A stretch of 44,599 nucleotides of DNA, taken from NCBI GenBank assembly GCA_937899835.1, contig CALCCE010000259.1:1-44599 (forward strand). The letters run 5' to 3'. The notes under the pieces are model-generated. The model was not told where the DNA came from. It made no database searches and saw only the letters and a list, made by a program, of their open reading frames with translations. Positions 1 to 7,503 of this stretch are shown here, piece by piece (position 1 is the stretch's first letter; every line of letters starts with the position of its first letter). The stretch comes from an uncultured Flavobacteriales bacterium (GTDB taxonomy: Bacteria; Bacteroidota; Bacteroidia; Flavobacteriales_G; Salibacteraceae). The position numbers and the translations under genes were made by a program.

Positions 1-142
1 ACATTTCTCCAAAATAGTCGAGACCGTGATTGGTGAGCAAGATTTTGTTGCGCGCAAAAACTTTACGCAACACATTTTTTCAAAATAGTTGAGACTGTGA
101 TTGGTAAGCAAGATTTTGTTGCGCGCGAAAACTTCGCGCAAC
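1..142. repeat. Two tandem copies of a 71-bp repeat with embedded hairpin
   Basis: Bases 1-71 and 72-142 align end to end without gaps and differ at 8 positions, all of them transitions (C/T or A/G). Each copy is a 46-bp lead followed by a 25-bp inverted repeat with arms GTTGCG and CGCAAC (47-71 and 118-142). In the second copy the stem lengthens to 8 bp (GTTGCGCG/CGCGCAAC). The first copy starts exactly at the window edge, so the array may continue to the left. No convincing coding sequence covers the region. It could be a REP-like extragenic palindrome family or a structured RNA. Confidence 0.75.
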
Positions 143-164
143 GGCGGCATCGTCTAACCGTTTT

Positions 165-189
165 GTTGCGCGGCCAAATCTCACGCAAC
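165..189. repeat. Third, isolated copy of the 25-bp GTTGCG/CGCAAC hairpin
   Basis: This 25-bp element has the same arms and the same total length as the hairpins at 47-71 and 118-142, but it lacks the 46-bp lead. It lies 22 bp after the second copy. The rest of 190-260 shows no recognisable feature. Confidence 0.65.
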
Positions 190-260
190 ACTTTTTCTTG
201 TAATAAAGTTTTGAATTAGATGTGCCTGTTGGGAAATGGCTAAGCAAAAATCTGAGCCAC

Positions 261-286
261 AAAAAAAGCCATCCCAAAGGATGGCT
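261..286 (-). terminator. Intrinsic terminator of the small secreted-protein gene
   Basis: An 8-bp perfect stem, AGCCATCC (267-274) and GGATGGCT (279-286), encloses a 4-base loop. It is followed on the minus strand by seven T (261-267 read as complement). It lies 34 bp beyond the stop of the minus-strand gene at 321-575. Confidence 0.8.
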
Positions 287-320
287 TCTAAAAAATATGT
301 AGCGTGCGATTAGTTAGTCG

Positions 321-575
321 CTACTGCTTTCTTTTTCCGTTTGCGGGTTTGCTTTCGGTAGTGGTAGCGGTGGCCTGCGAAGTAGTGGCAGTGTTAGTGG
401 CTGATTCAGAGCTGGAAGCTGTTGAAGCAGAAGCTTTGCTTTTGTTGCATGTTTTCACGCAAGTTTTTGCACAAGACTTTTTAGCGGTGGTGTTGGAAGA
501 CGTTTGGGCCGAAACGCTCAAGGAGAGGGCAACAGCGACCATCGTCATGGCTGAAAGTTTAAGAATGCTTTTCAT
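321..575 (-). CDS. Small secreted Cys/Ser/Thr-rich protein, unknown function
   Basis: The 84-residue product begins with a typical signal peptide (about residues 1-23, ending VSAQ). The mature part starts with a basic segment in which three cysteines are spaced CxxxCxxxC (KSCAKTCVKTC). A low-complexity Ser/Ala/Thr stretch and a basic end (KRKQ) follow. I do not recognise a named family. Cys at i, i+4 and i+8 would line one helix face, which could suit metal or heme binding, but that is inference. The gene stands alone, with a candidate promoter upstream and a strong hairpin terminator downstream, which argues that it is a real expressed gene. A plus-strand reading frame over the same DNA has no such features. 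Confidence 0.7.
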   Translation of the reverse strand: MKSILKLSAMTMVAVALSLSVSAQTSSNTTAKKSCAKTCVKTCNKSKASASTASSSESATNTATTSQATATTTESKPANGKRKQ

Positions 576-606
576 ATTACTAAGGCTGTTTACTGCAAAT
601 TCTATT

Positions 607-637
607 TAAAGTTACCGCTATTCGGAAAGATGGCCAA
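607..637 (-). promoter_or_regulatory. Candidate Bacteroidota promoter (TTG-N20-TAACTTTA)
   Basis: Read on the minus strand, TTG (635-637) is followed after 20 bases by TAACTTTA (607-614). This is one mismatch from the Bacteroidota -7 consensus TAnnTTTG and has the expected -33/-7 spacing. It lies 31 bp upstream of the ATG at 575. Motif match only. Confidence 0.4.
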
Positions 638-663
638 CAAGGCTTGTTCGTTCAGGTTGATCC

Positions 664-2739
664 TTATTGGCCTTGAATCAAACGCTGAGCATCGCCAGCG
701 GAAATGATGTTGCCATCGTTCTCACCTACAACGAAGCCTTTCACGCCTTGTTGCTCCAGGGTATCCATAAAGTTGCGGGCTTGCTGGTAGTCTACAAAAT
801 CGCCAATGAAGTAACGGGTAATACCGTCATCACCAGTTTGTTGGTCTACATCGCCAAGAGTCATGAACTTCTCGATCACATCTACCGGAATGTCTTGCTC
901 ATAAGCTCCGATCTGAACACGGAAACGTACGTTCGTTGCGTTGGCATTGTTACCAGTCGATGCATTGCCCAAATTCACATCCGGTGCCAGAGTAGCTCCA
1001 GCATCAGTCAGGCGCACTTTCTGACCATCCTTAAATGGCACCACAAAGGCATCTTCAAATCCGGCTTGTACAATTCTGATTTTGGCACTGGCGGCTTCAG
1101 AATAAGAAGGATAAGCTCCGGTATAGTAGCGGGTCAGGCCGTCTTCAGTTCTGATTTTTACCATTTTGGGCAAGCCTTCAAACATAGCATTGGGTGGCTC
1201 GTTGCGGAAGGCACCCACCTGAACACGGTAGGCACGGCCTGCCGGAGGCGTCACTTCACGTTCTTCGCCTGCATCGTCAATTTCGATGTAGGCAAGGCTC
1301 ACCTCGGTGCGTTCACCCGACTCGTTGCGTACAATTTCTTCCGTATCAATGCCTTTTTCTTTCAAGCCCATTTTGATCTTGATGGCATCATCGAGTTCCG
1401 TTTCTTCTCCTACGTAAATGGTGGTTTTACCATCCGACTCTTCTACCGTTACGCCTTCCAGGGAAAGAATTTCATTGGCTACACTTTCGGGCAGATCTCC
1501 TTCAAACTCGCCATATTTCACACTGTAGGTTTTCGACGTCCGGCGTTTTACCTGAATCTGCGTACCGTCAGTAGCCGCAAAGTTGGTGTCTTTGATCACC
1601 ACATATTTTCCGGTAGTGTCGATGTAGGCGAGGTAGAGGCGCTCCAACTGTTCTTCCGACATCTGCACGCCACGGTTGTCTACGTAGGAACTGTCGGGCG
1701 AATCAATTTCATCGTCACGGTGGTTCACAAAACCATCTTCGTCCGAATCGAAAGGACAACCTTTTTCATCTACCGGCTCTCCGGGAGGAGTTTGTGGACA
1801 AGCATCTTCGATATCGATTACGCCATCACCGTCTTCATCGCCCACATCAGCCAACAGTGGTCCGGGGTCGTCTTTGTCTTTTTTGGTGCGTTTGTTTGAA
1901 CCAAAATTGTAGTTGAGGTTCACATTCGTGAACAATAACAAGTCGTTGCGACTGTCGCCTTGGCGGTTGCCCAAGCTTTCATCGGTCAAGCCATCAATGC
2001 GGTCGGTAAGGGTGTAGTGAAGGGTGGTTCCAAAGCGGAAAGAAACTTTATCGGAAATGTACATGTTGGCACCAATTCCGATGGGAATGGCCCAGGTACG
2101 TTCGTCATAAGCTCCAAAGCCGTCGAGATTCAGTGCCCGAATATCGGACTCGTATTCGTAGTCACGCTGGATACGTATGGCATTTTCGGCGTTGGGATCA
2201 TTTTCGGCCAAATTGCGGATACTTCCATCGGACCAATAGTTGTAGGTGTTGCCAAACTCGTCTTGTAGATCGGTTTTGGACAGAAACTCCATCGACTCGA
2301 TGCCCACGGAGATGAATGGATCGATGATGCGATCGGGTTTCAACAAGTGGTCGAAGTTGTAGGCCAAGGCAATACCACCGGTAGTAATGGTGGATTCAAA
2401 ATTGAGGTTGCGGTCCAGTGAACGTTCGTTAGCGCTCACTTTTCCGGTCATCACATGAAAACTAAGGTCAAGGTAGTTGTTGAGGCTTTGCGTTACCCGC
2501 AATTCATAGCCCAGGTTGTTGACCAGTGGGTTGTTGGTGGATTCGCCTTTACTAATCTCACCGTAATAGGTGAGCATTCCGATTCCAAGGCCAATGGTGG
2601 GGCGGAATATGAATTCAGATTCTGTATCCTCTGTGCTTTCATCGGGATTACCAGTAGCAGTAGTTGTACTGGCATCCTGGGCCAACAGGAAGCCTGGAAG
2701 CAATAAAAAGGAAAAAATCCAAATGAGATACTTTGGCAT
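664..2739 (-). CDS. Outer-membrane beta-barrel protein with TSP3 repeat and SPOR-like domains
   Basis: The 691-residue envelope protein is started at the ATG at 2739 because MPKYLIWIFSFLL... is a clear signal peptide; another ATG lies 42 bp upstream at 2781. Residues about 35-290 look like an outer-membrane barrel, with alternating beta segments and YxFxFG-like ends. Around residues 299-340 is a thrombospondin type-3 calcium-binding repeat (DEDGDGVIDIEDACP...DSDEDGF). The C-terminal half holds SPOR-like units near residues 403-470 (degenerate), 500-575 (YRVQVGAF...RYYTGAY) and 605-680 (FRVQIGAY...RYFIGDF). SPOR domains usually bind denuded peptidoglycan glycans, so a role in tethering the outer membrane to the wall is likely. 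The architecture resembles OmpA-like anchors but lacks the OmpA C-terminal domain. Confidence 0.85.
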   Translation of the reverse strand: MPKYLIWIFSFLLLPGFLLAQDASTTTATGNPDESTEDTESEFIFRPTIGLGIGMLTYYGEISKGESTNNPLVNNLGYELRVTQSLNNYLDLSFHVMTGKVSANERSLDRNLNFESTITTGGIALAYNFDHLLKPDRIIDPFISVGIESMEFLSKTDLQDEFGNTYNYWSDGSIRNLAENDPNAENAIRIQRDYEYESDIRALNLDGFGAYDERTWAIPIGIGANMYISDKVSFRFGTTLHYTLTDRIDGLTDESLGNRQGDSRNDLLLFTNVNLNYNFGSNKRTKKDKDDPGPLLADVGDEDGDGVIDIEDACPQTPPGEPVDEKGCPFDSDEDGFVNHRDDEIDSPDSSYVDNRGVQMSEEQLERLYLAYIDTTGKYVVIKDTNFAATDGTQIQVKRRTSKTYSVKYGEFEGDLPESVANEILSLEGVTVEESDGKTTIYVGEETELDDAIKIKMGLKEKGIDTEEIVRNESGERTEVSLAYIEIDDAGEEREVTPPAGRAYRVQVGAFRNEPPNAMFEGLPKMVKIRTEDGLTRYYTGAYPSYSEAASAKIRIVQAGFEDAFVVPFKDGQKVRLTDAGATLAPDVNLGNASTGNNANATNVRFRVQIGAYEQDIPVDVIEKFMTLGDVDQQTGDDGITRYFIGDFVDYQQARNFMDTLEQQGVKGFVVGENDGNIISAGDAQRLIQGQ

Positions 2740-2912
2740 TCTCAAAGGTTTGGGTTGGGGCGTCTCCAGCAAGACGAACATTTGACAAAATGGTTTGCCA
2801 AAATGTTAACAAATACCTTAAATCGGCCTAAGATAAGCAATAACTCTGCACTTGCCCAAATTATTCTAAGAATGCCAAGGCCAAATATGCCTCGTTCAGG
2901 CTCGATAGAGGC

Positions 2913-4547
2913 TTATTGAAACCACTTTTGGTTGGTGATCATCAACGCTTCCTGAACCGTGATTCGGGTACCATCGTTGTAGGCAGTAACGAATGGGCCA
3001 GGAAAGTTGTGGCCTGCTGCTTTGTAGTCTTCACGCTGGTCGCGGGCACCTTTGTACACGCCAAATCCACCCGTGGTGTACTTGATCCAACCTTCGTGAT
3101 TTTCAATGTAGAAAGGTCCTGAAAAGCTGTGGCGTTTCTCAAAGTAGGCTTTGTCGACCATGTTTTTACCGGCCGAAATCTGTACGCGATATACTACCCC
3201 AGTTTGTGGATCAGGCACATTGGTCACTCCATTGCCTCCGTTTTGTCCATTGTTTTGCTGTGCCAATGCGGCTTGTTCAGCCGCTTTTTTACGTTCTTCT
3301 TCAGCTTTTCTACGGTCGGCTTCGGCTTGAGCCAATCTTGCAGCTTCGGCTTCGGCTTTGGCTTTTTCTTCCTGTGCGATGCGCTCCGCTTCTTCAGCCT
3401 GACGCCTGGCTTCGGCCTCTGCATCTGCAACACGTTTGGCTTCTTCGTCAGCCAGGCGCTGGGCCTCTTCTTCTGCTTTGCGTTTGGCTTCGTCGGCTGC
3501 GGCTTGCGCTTGTGCCGGATCTTCTACTTGTTGCTCGGTAGAGTTGCCACCTTGTTGTTGGTCCAGTTCACGTAAGCGGGCCAGTTCTTCTTCTTTTTTA
3601 CGTTGGGCTTCTTCTTCAGCCGCTTTTTTCTGGGCCAAAATTTCTTCCCGGGTCATGGCGCCAGCGTTAGCAGGATCAGCAGGATCGGCCGGGTCGGGCT
3701 GTTGTACTACAGGATCACTGGGAGTCGCCTCGTCCAAGGTAGTTACCTCGGTAGTAGTAATGGGTTGTTTTTTAGTTTCCTCTTCTTGTAAATAGGAGAA
3801 TTTTCCCTCCATGTTTTCAAAATCTGGATCTTCTCCTTCTACCGTTACTTTATAGCTGACTGTGAAAATGTTGTCGTCGGGCAATTTCATCCAAACAAAC
3901 TTGGCTTTTTCATCTACCGTGGAGAAAACAGCGTTTTTATTTTCTACTACTGACGCTTTAGCACCTTCGGGCAAATACTCTTCTACTTTTGCAAATTGAC
4001 TCAAGCCCTCTTTTTCTACCGTTAGGCTCACCTCATATTCGTTGGCTGAGGTTTGGGTAACGGATCGGGTACAGCCGGCATTAACCACTATCGGATCGTT
4101 GGCATTTTCTTCCCCTGGCAGGGTACCTACAATGATTTGATGCGCAGGAATGTTGTAATTCACTTTATCGTTGCCATCCAAAGCCGAAAACTTTCCAGTG
4201 ATATCGAAAGCTTGGTTCATGTTGGGGCCCGTCTTGATTTTCAAGGCCACCACAAACTCTTCGTCGGCTGGGAGCGACAACCAGGTAATTAAAATTTTCT
4301 GGTTTTGAAAGGTGAAGCTTCCGTCTCGAACATCCACCATTTCAGCGGTAAAGCCTTCTGGCAATTCCATGGTGAATTTTCCGTATTCATCCAGTTTCCC
4401 CTTATTGAAAACCAAGTCGACACTAAATTCGGCCGAGTTTTCAACTTGCGCAGGCAAATTGTGGGTAACGGTGATGTCGGAGCCTAAGGTTAATTCGAAA
4501 AGGAGGAGGGCAAAAACGTTGAAAACAACAAACAACTGACTGACCAT
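2913..4547 (-). CDS. Exported SPOR-tailed protein with two N-terminal beta-domain repeats and long charged linker
   Basis: The product has 544 residues. The N-terminus is a signal sequence (residues about 1-22). Two homologous modules of about 100 residues follow (about 23-140 and 158-262). Each carries an LPEG segment, then a W..LP segment and an alternating beta-strand (FVVALKIK / FTVSYKVT), so they look like a duplicated Ig-like fold. Residues about 285-440 are a Lys/Glu/Ala/Arg-rich predicted coiled coil of the TolA-linker type. Residues about 450-544 form a SPOR-like domain (YRVQISAGK...KYTTGGF...GPFVTAYNDG). The layout suggests a periplasm-spanning protein that contacts peptidoglycan with its C-terminus. 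It lies 173 bp upstream of the other SPOR protein on the same strand. The exact family is not recognised. Confidence 0.8.
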   Translation of the reverse strand: MVSQLFVVFNVFALLLFELTLGSDITVTHNLPAQVENSAEFSVDLVFNKGKLDEYGKFTMELPEGFTAEMVDVRDGSFTFQNQKILITWLSLPADEEFVVALKIKTGPNMNQAFDITGKFSALDGNDKVNYNIPAHQIIVGTLPGEENANDPIVVNAGCTRSVTQTSANEYEVSLTVEKEGLSQFAKVEEYLPEGAKASVVENKNAVFSTVDEKAKFVWMKLPDDNIFTVSYKVTVEGEDPDFENMEGKFSYLQEEETKKQPITTTEVTTLDEATPSDPVVQQPDPADPADPANAGAMTREEILAQKKAAEEEAQRKKEEELARLRELDQQQGGNSTEQQVEDPAQAQAAADEAKRKAEEEAQRLADEEAKRVADAEAEARRQAEEAERIAQEEKAKAEAEAARLAQAEADRRKAEEERKKAAEQAALAQQNNGQNGGNGVTNVPDPQTGVVYRVQISAGKNMVDKAYFEKRHSFSGPFYIENHEGWIKYTTGGFGVYKGARDQREDYKAAGHNFPGPFVTAYNDGTRITVQEALMITNQKWFQ

Positions 4548-4585
4548 AAGTGTCCTAAATTGATGGAGCGGTACTTGGTAATGAA

Positions 4586-4593
4586 CAAATCTA
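4586..4593 (-). promoter_or_regulatory. Candidate -7 box TAGATTTG
   Basis: On the minus strand TAGATTTG matches the Bacteroidota -7 consensus TAnnTTTG. It lies 38 bp upstream of the ATG at 4547. I see no clear -33 TTTG at the expected distance, so support is partial. The rest of 4548-4730 shows nothing recognisable. Confidence 0.35.
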
Positions 4594-4730
4594 TCCGAAT
4601 CACGGCCTTGCTTTTGGTTGTTAATAACGGATTTACAAACACGAAAATGTTAACAACAGCCCCGTCAATGGCTCTAAAACCGGGGGGCGGAGCCTCTTCA
4701 AAATGCACTTTTTAAGAAGTGGGGAAAACG

Positions 4731-4765
4731 AAAAAGCCCCGACGGGTCAAAGGCCAGTCGGGGCT
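4731..4765 (-). terminator. Intrinsic terminator after the LOG-family gene
   Basis: A 9-bp perfect stem is formed by AGCCCCGAC (4735-4743) and GTCGGGGCT (4757-4765). On the minus strand it is followed by a run of T. A second A-run flanks the other side, so it could also act on the opposite strand. It lies 22 bp beyond the stop of the minus-strand gene at 4788. Confidence 0.8.
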
Positions 4766-4787
4766 GAAAAAATAAATTGCTATGCTC

Positions 4788-5489
4788 TTAGAAATTCGGG
4801 CGCAGCATGTATTGTGCATAAAACTGTTCAATCTCTTCCACCGCGGCTTGCGGGGTGTCTACTACCTTGAGTAAATCGAGGTCTTCGGGGCTGATGTTTT
4901 TTTCTTCCAGTAGGGTGTTTTTCACCCATTCAATGAGGCCCGACCAGTATTTTCTGCCCACACAAACAATTGGGAAGCGGGCGATTTTGTAGGTCTGAAT
5001 CAGGGTGATGGCCTCAAACAATTCGTCGAGGGTACCAAAACCGCCGGGCAGGGCGATGAATCCTTGGGAGTATTTCACAAACATCACCTTACGGACAAAA
5101 AAGTAATCGAAGGTGATGAGTTTATCGCTGTCGATGTAGGGGTTGGAACCCTGTTCAAAAGGCAATACAATGTTGAGACCTACTGATTTGCCATTGCCAC
5201 GGCGGGCTCCTTTGTTGGCTGCTTCCATAATTCCGGGGCCACCACCAGAAATTACACCGTATCCTTTGGTAGTAAGTTGGTAGGCAATTTCTTCGGCCAT
5301 TTGATAGTAGGGGTGCTCGGGTTTGGTGCGTGCAGAACCAAATACCGAAACGCAAGGGCCGATTTTCGATAATTTTTCGAATCCTTCTACAAATTCGGCC
5401 ATGATTTTGAAAATGGCCCACGAATCGTTGGTCTTGATTTCGTTCCAGGTTTTATTCGCAAACGCTTCTTTGATGCGGTCTTCACTCAT
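4788..5489 (-). CDS. LOG-family protein (TIGR00730 type), putative nucleoside-5'-monophosphate phosphoribohydrolase
   Basis: The 233-residue Rossmann-fold protein belongs to the LOG / 'lysine decarboxylase-like' family. The signature is visible: FGSART near residues 50-54, SGGGPGIMEAANKGA at 81-95, and the catalytic PGGFGTLDE at 148-156 with its conserved glutamate. Family members cleave the N-glycosidic bond of AMP or cytokinin ribotides to release the base. In bacteria the usual substrate is often uncertain. There is no signal peptide, so it is cytosolic. It is the last gene of a minus-strand run and is followed by a strong terminator. The N-terminal extension of about 40 residues before the Rossmann core is helical and common in the longer bacterial members. 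Old labels of lysine decarboxylase should not be used. Confidence 0.9.
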   Translation of the reverse strand: MSEDRIKEAFANKTWNEIKTNDSWAIFKIMAEFVEGFEKLSKIGPCVSVFGSARTKPEHPYYQMAEEIAYQLTTKGYGVISGGGPGIMEAANKGARRGNGKSVGLNIVLPFEQGSNPYIDSDKLITFDYFFVRKVMFVKYSQGFIALPGGFGTLDELFEAITLIQTYKIARFPIVCVGRKYWSGLIEWVKNTLLEEKNISPEDLDLLKVVDTPQAAVEEIEQFYAQYMLRPNF

Positions 5490-5541
5490 ATCAGTCGGTT
5501 TAATTAAAAAGTTAGGGGAAACTTATTAACGTAGAAAGTCG

Positions 5542-6024
5542 CTATTTCGTTTCTGACGACCGCAAGATAAAGGCCACCGGCAGGCTCAGGAGCAACCCGG
5601 TGAAGGTAACGGAGAGGAACTGCCAGATACTTCGGGTAAGGGCTACCTGACCCGGTGTAACATTCAGTTCTTGCCCTTGTTCTTTGGCAGCTTCGTTGTT
5701 CGCTTGTGCCAAGGTTTCCAAGTATTCGGGATTGAAATCGGAGAGGTAGAACCAAAAGGCCAGGGCCGATACCAGGGCGGCCATCACCGACATGTTGAGC
5801 CCGGTGAGAAAGCCTTCTTTCAACGGAAGTTGGTTCTGGTGTTCTTGTTTCATTTTCCAAAGCCCAATGCCCAACAGGCCGAGAAACAAAGCATAATAAA
5901 TGATCTGTAGCACGGTGCCCACCGGTTGGGGTTCCAGATCGTAAGCTCCGGTTTCGGTCAGGTAAATTTCCCAACTCAAGAGAAAAAGGGCGGTGAGGGT
6001 TCCGTAGATAAATGGATGTCGCAT
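5542..6024 (-). CDS. DUF4199-like four-helix membrane protein
   Basis: The 160-residue protein has four hydrophobic helices: near residues 5-22, 37-58, 73-96 and 130-153. A polar segment rich in Glu, Gln and Asn separates helices 3 and 4 (about 98-125). Length, helix layout and the KEGFLTGLNMS segment after helix 2 resemble DUF4199 proteins, a family found mainly in Bacteroidota with no established function. It lies 57 bp downstream of the DUF6056-like gene and 52 bp upstream of the LOG-family gene on the same strand, so co-transcription is likely. No catalytic motif is visible. Confidence 0.75.
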   Translation of the reverse strand: MRHPFIYGTLTALFLLSWEIYLTETGAYDLEPQPVGTVLQIIYYALFLGLLGIGLWKMKQEHQNQLPLKEGFLTGLNMSVMAALVSALAFWFYLSDFNPEYLETLAQANNEAAKEQGQELNVTPGQVALTRSIWQFLSVTFTGLLLSLPVAFILRSSETK

Positions 6025-6081
6025 TCCGGGTTTAGCGCTTGGTGCCTTTTCGAGTCAATGGTTTGCTACTTTGACGAAGCG

Positions 6082-7503
6082 TCATTTTTTGAACACATCG
6101 AAAATAGGAACTTCCGATCGTTTTTCTGCTGGGTAGGGATGGGTGAGTGCAACCGAATCGACTTGGTAGAAGCGTGCCCAACCTTCGTTGATCCAATGCC
6201 AATTTTCCCGTGTTAAATCGGGCACATAAAGTGATTTGGGGCGGGCTAGCAGGGGCGGGAGAAAAATTTCTTTTTCCGGAGTATGCTTCAGTTGCCGGTA
6301 CCGGTCTTCCATTTGGGCGGCATAAATCGCGGTGTCTCCACCAAAAATATTGCTCATGATTTGAAGGCTATTGCCAGTGACCAATAGGCCTACCAGAAAA
6401 GCGATCCAAAGCACGCGGGAGGCGGTATTGAACCAGGGCCGGTAAAAATCCCGGGCAAAAAAAGCGGGCCAAAGCATTGTTAGGGCCAAGCTCAACGGTA
6501 AAACCACAATCCACGCCAGGTTAAGGGTGCGGTGTTGGCCCAGAATTCCAGTGGCCCAATAAGGAGGGAATACCGCCAATACGATGGGCAAGAGCAGCAA
6601 AAGGAACCAAAGCCAGCGTGGAAGGGGTGATTTGGTCGGTCGGGTCTTTTGTAACATTATCCACCCGATAAACGCCAATAAGGGTAGGTTCACCCCCCAA
6701 ACCAACAGGAACCGACCAGTTTGCAAACCGGTCATCATCACGCTATTGGCCAACAGGCCTCCATCGGCATACTTATCGGCCCGGGCCAGGTTGCCGCTGG
6801 TATTTTGCAAAACGAATAAGAGCAAAATGGGGAGAAGCGATAAAATCAGCCACCACCAACGCCGGTGGCGGTGCTGCCGAAAAGCCGAAAAGGTGAACAC
6901 TCCGTTGATACCGGCTGCCAATAGCAGGCCAACTTCGCTGAAGCCGCTCAAGAGTAGAAGCAACAGGGCACAGGCCCAACCTTTGTGTTTGCCTACTCCT
7001 TGGTAAAAAGAGTTGGCCCATCGGAAATAGATCAACAACAGCAAGGCTGGCCAGAAATAGGTGATGGCGCCCGGAAACCAATAAAGTCCTTCGGCAAGTG
7101 TTGGTAGGCGGTGCAGGTAGAGCAGGGAAAAAGCCATTGCAGCCCACCAACGGGTGGGTGAAGAAAGCGGGGGCAAACCCGGGCTGCCCAAAAAGTAACG
7201 AGCGGCCAACACCAATCCAGTGAGGTGAACCACCGGCAACAAACGGTAGAAGAACAACATCCACTCTTCCAAAAGCAAGGGGTGAAGGGTGAGTACGGCG
7301 GTAGCCGCCCAGCGGGCATTCACCACTTCCCACCAAAACAGGTTGGCTGCCCAATATCCCCGGTCACGCGATTCGAAGGCATAGAAAAAGTCGTCGGCGG
7401 CCGGAACCGCAAACCAGCAAAGCCCCAGGTAGGGAAGTGCCGCCAGCAGTAGGCCCACCACACCCACCCGCCAATACCACGGGTGTTGCTCAAGGGAGAC
7501 CAT
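6082..7503 (-). CDS. DUF6056-like polytopic membrane protein, possible GT-C-type glycosyltransferase
   Basis: The protein has 473 residues from the ATG at 7503 (MVSLEQHPW). A longer frame exists, but this ATG overlaps the upstream SGNH gene by only 14 bp and opens directly before the first membrane helix. About 10-11 hydrophobic helices are visible. The first periplasmic loop contains AADDFFYA followed by a long aromatic stretch and an R-W pair, as in DUF6056 proteins. An acidic pair in the first outer loop is also the hallmark of GT-C glycosyltransferases using lipid-linked sugars, so a transferase role is plausible but unproven. The C-terminal soluble tail of about 90 residues carries EKEIFLPPL and ENWHWINEG segments. 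The stop/start overlap suggests translational coupling with the SGNH hydrolase. Confidence 0.7.
   Translation of the reverse strand: MVSLEQHPWYWRVGVVGLLLAALPYLGLCWFAVPAADDFFYAFESRDRGYWAANLFWWEVVNARWAATAVLTLHPLLLEEWMLFFYRLLPVVHLTGLVLAARYFLGSPGLPPLSSPTRWWAAMAFSLLYLHRLPTLAEGLYWFPGAITYFWPALLLLIYFRWANSFYQGVGKHKGWACALLLLLLSGFSEVGLLLAAGINGVFTFSAFRQHRHRRWWWLILSLLPILLLFVLQNTSGNLARADKYADGGLLANSVMMTGLQTGRFLLVWGVNLPLLAFIGWIMLQKTRPTKSPLPRWLWFLLLLLPIVLAVFPPYWATGILGQHRTLNLAWIVVLPLSLALTMLWPAFFARDFYRPWFNTASRVLWIAFLVGLLVTGNSLQIMSNIFGGDTAIYAAQMEDRYRQLKHTPEKEIFLPPLLARPKSLYVPDLTRENWHWINEGWARFYQVDSVALTHPYPAEKRSEVPIFDVFKK

Noticed and set aside
1-189. CRISPR array
   Set aside because: The repeats are only three, the first two units share their 'spacer' sequence almost fully, spacing is irregular (46 and 22 bp), and no cas gene is present.
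304-609. 101-codon plus-strand frame over the small secreted-protein gene
   Set aside because: Hydrophobic/acidic mirror of the Ser/Thr/Lys-rich protein; the terminator hairpin orientation supports the minus-strand gene.
667-1899. 410-codon plus-strand open frame opposite the SPOR/TSP3 outer-membrane gene
   Set aside because: The minus-strand product has a signal peptide, TSP3 repeat and SPOR domains; the plus-strand translation shows none.
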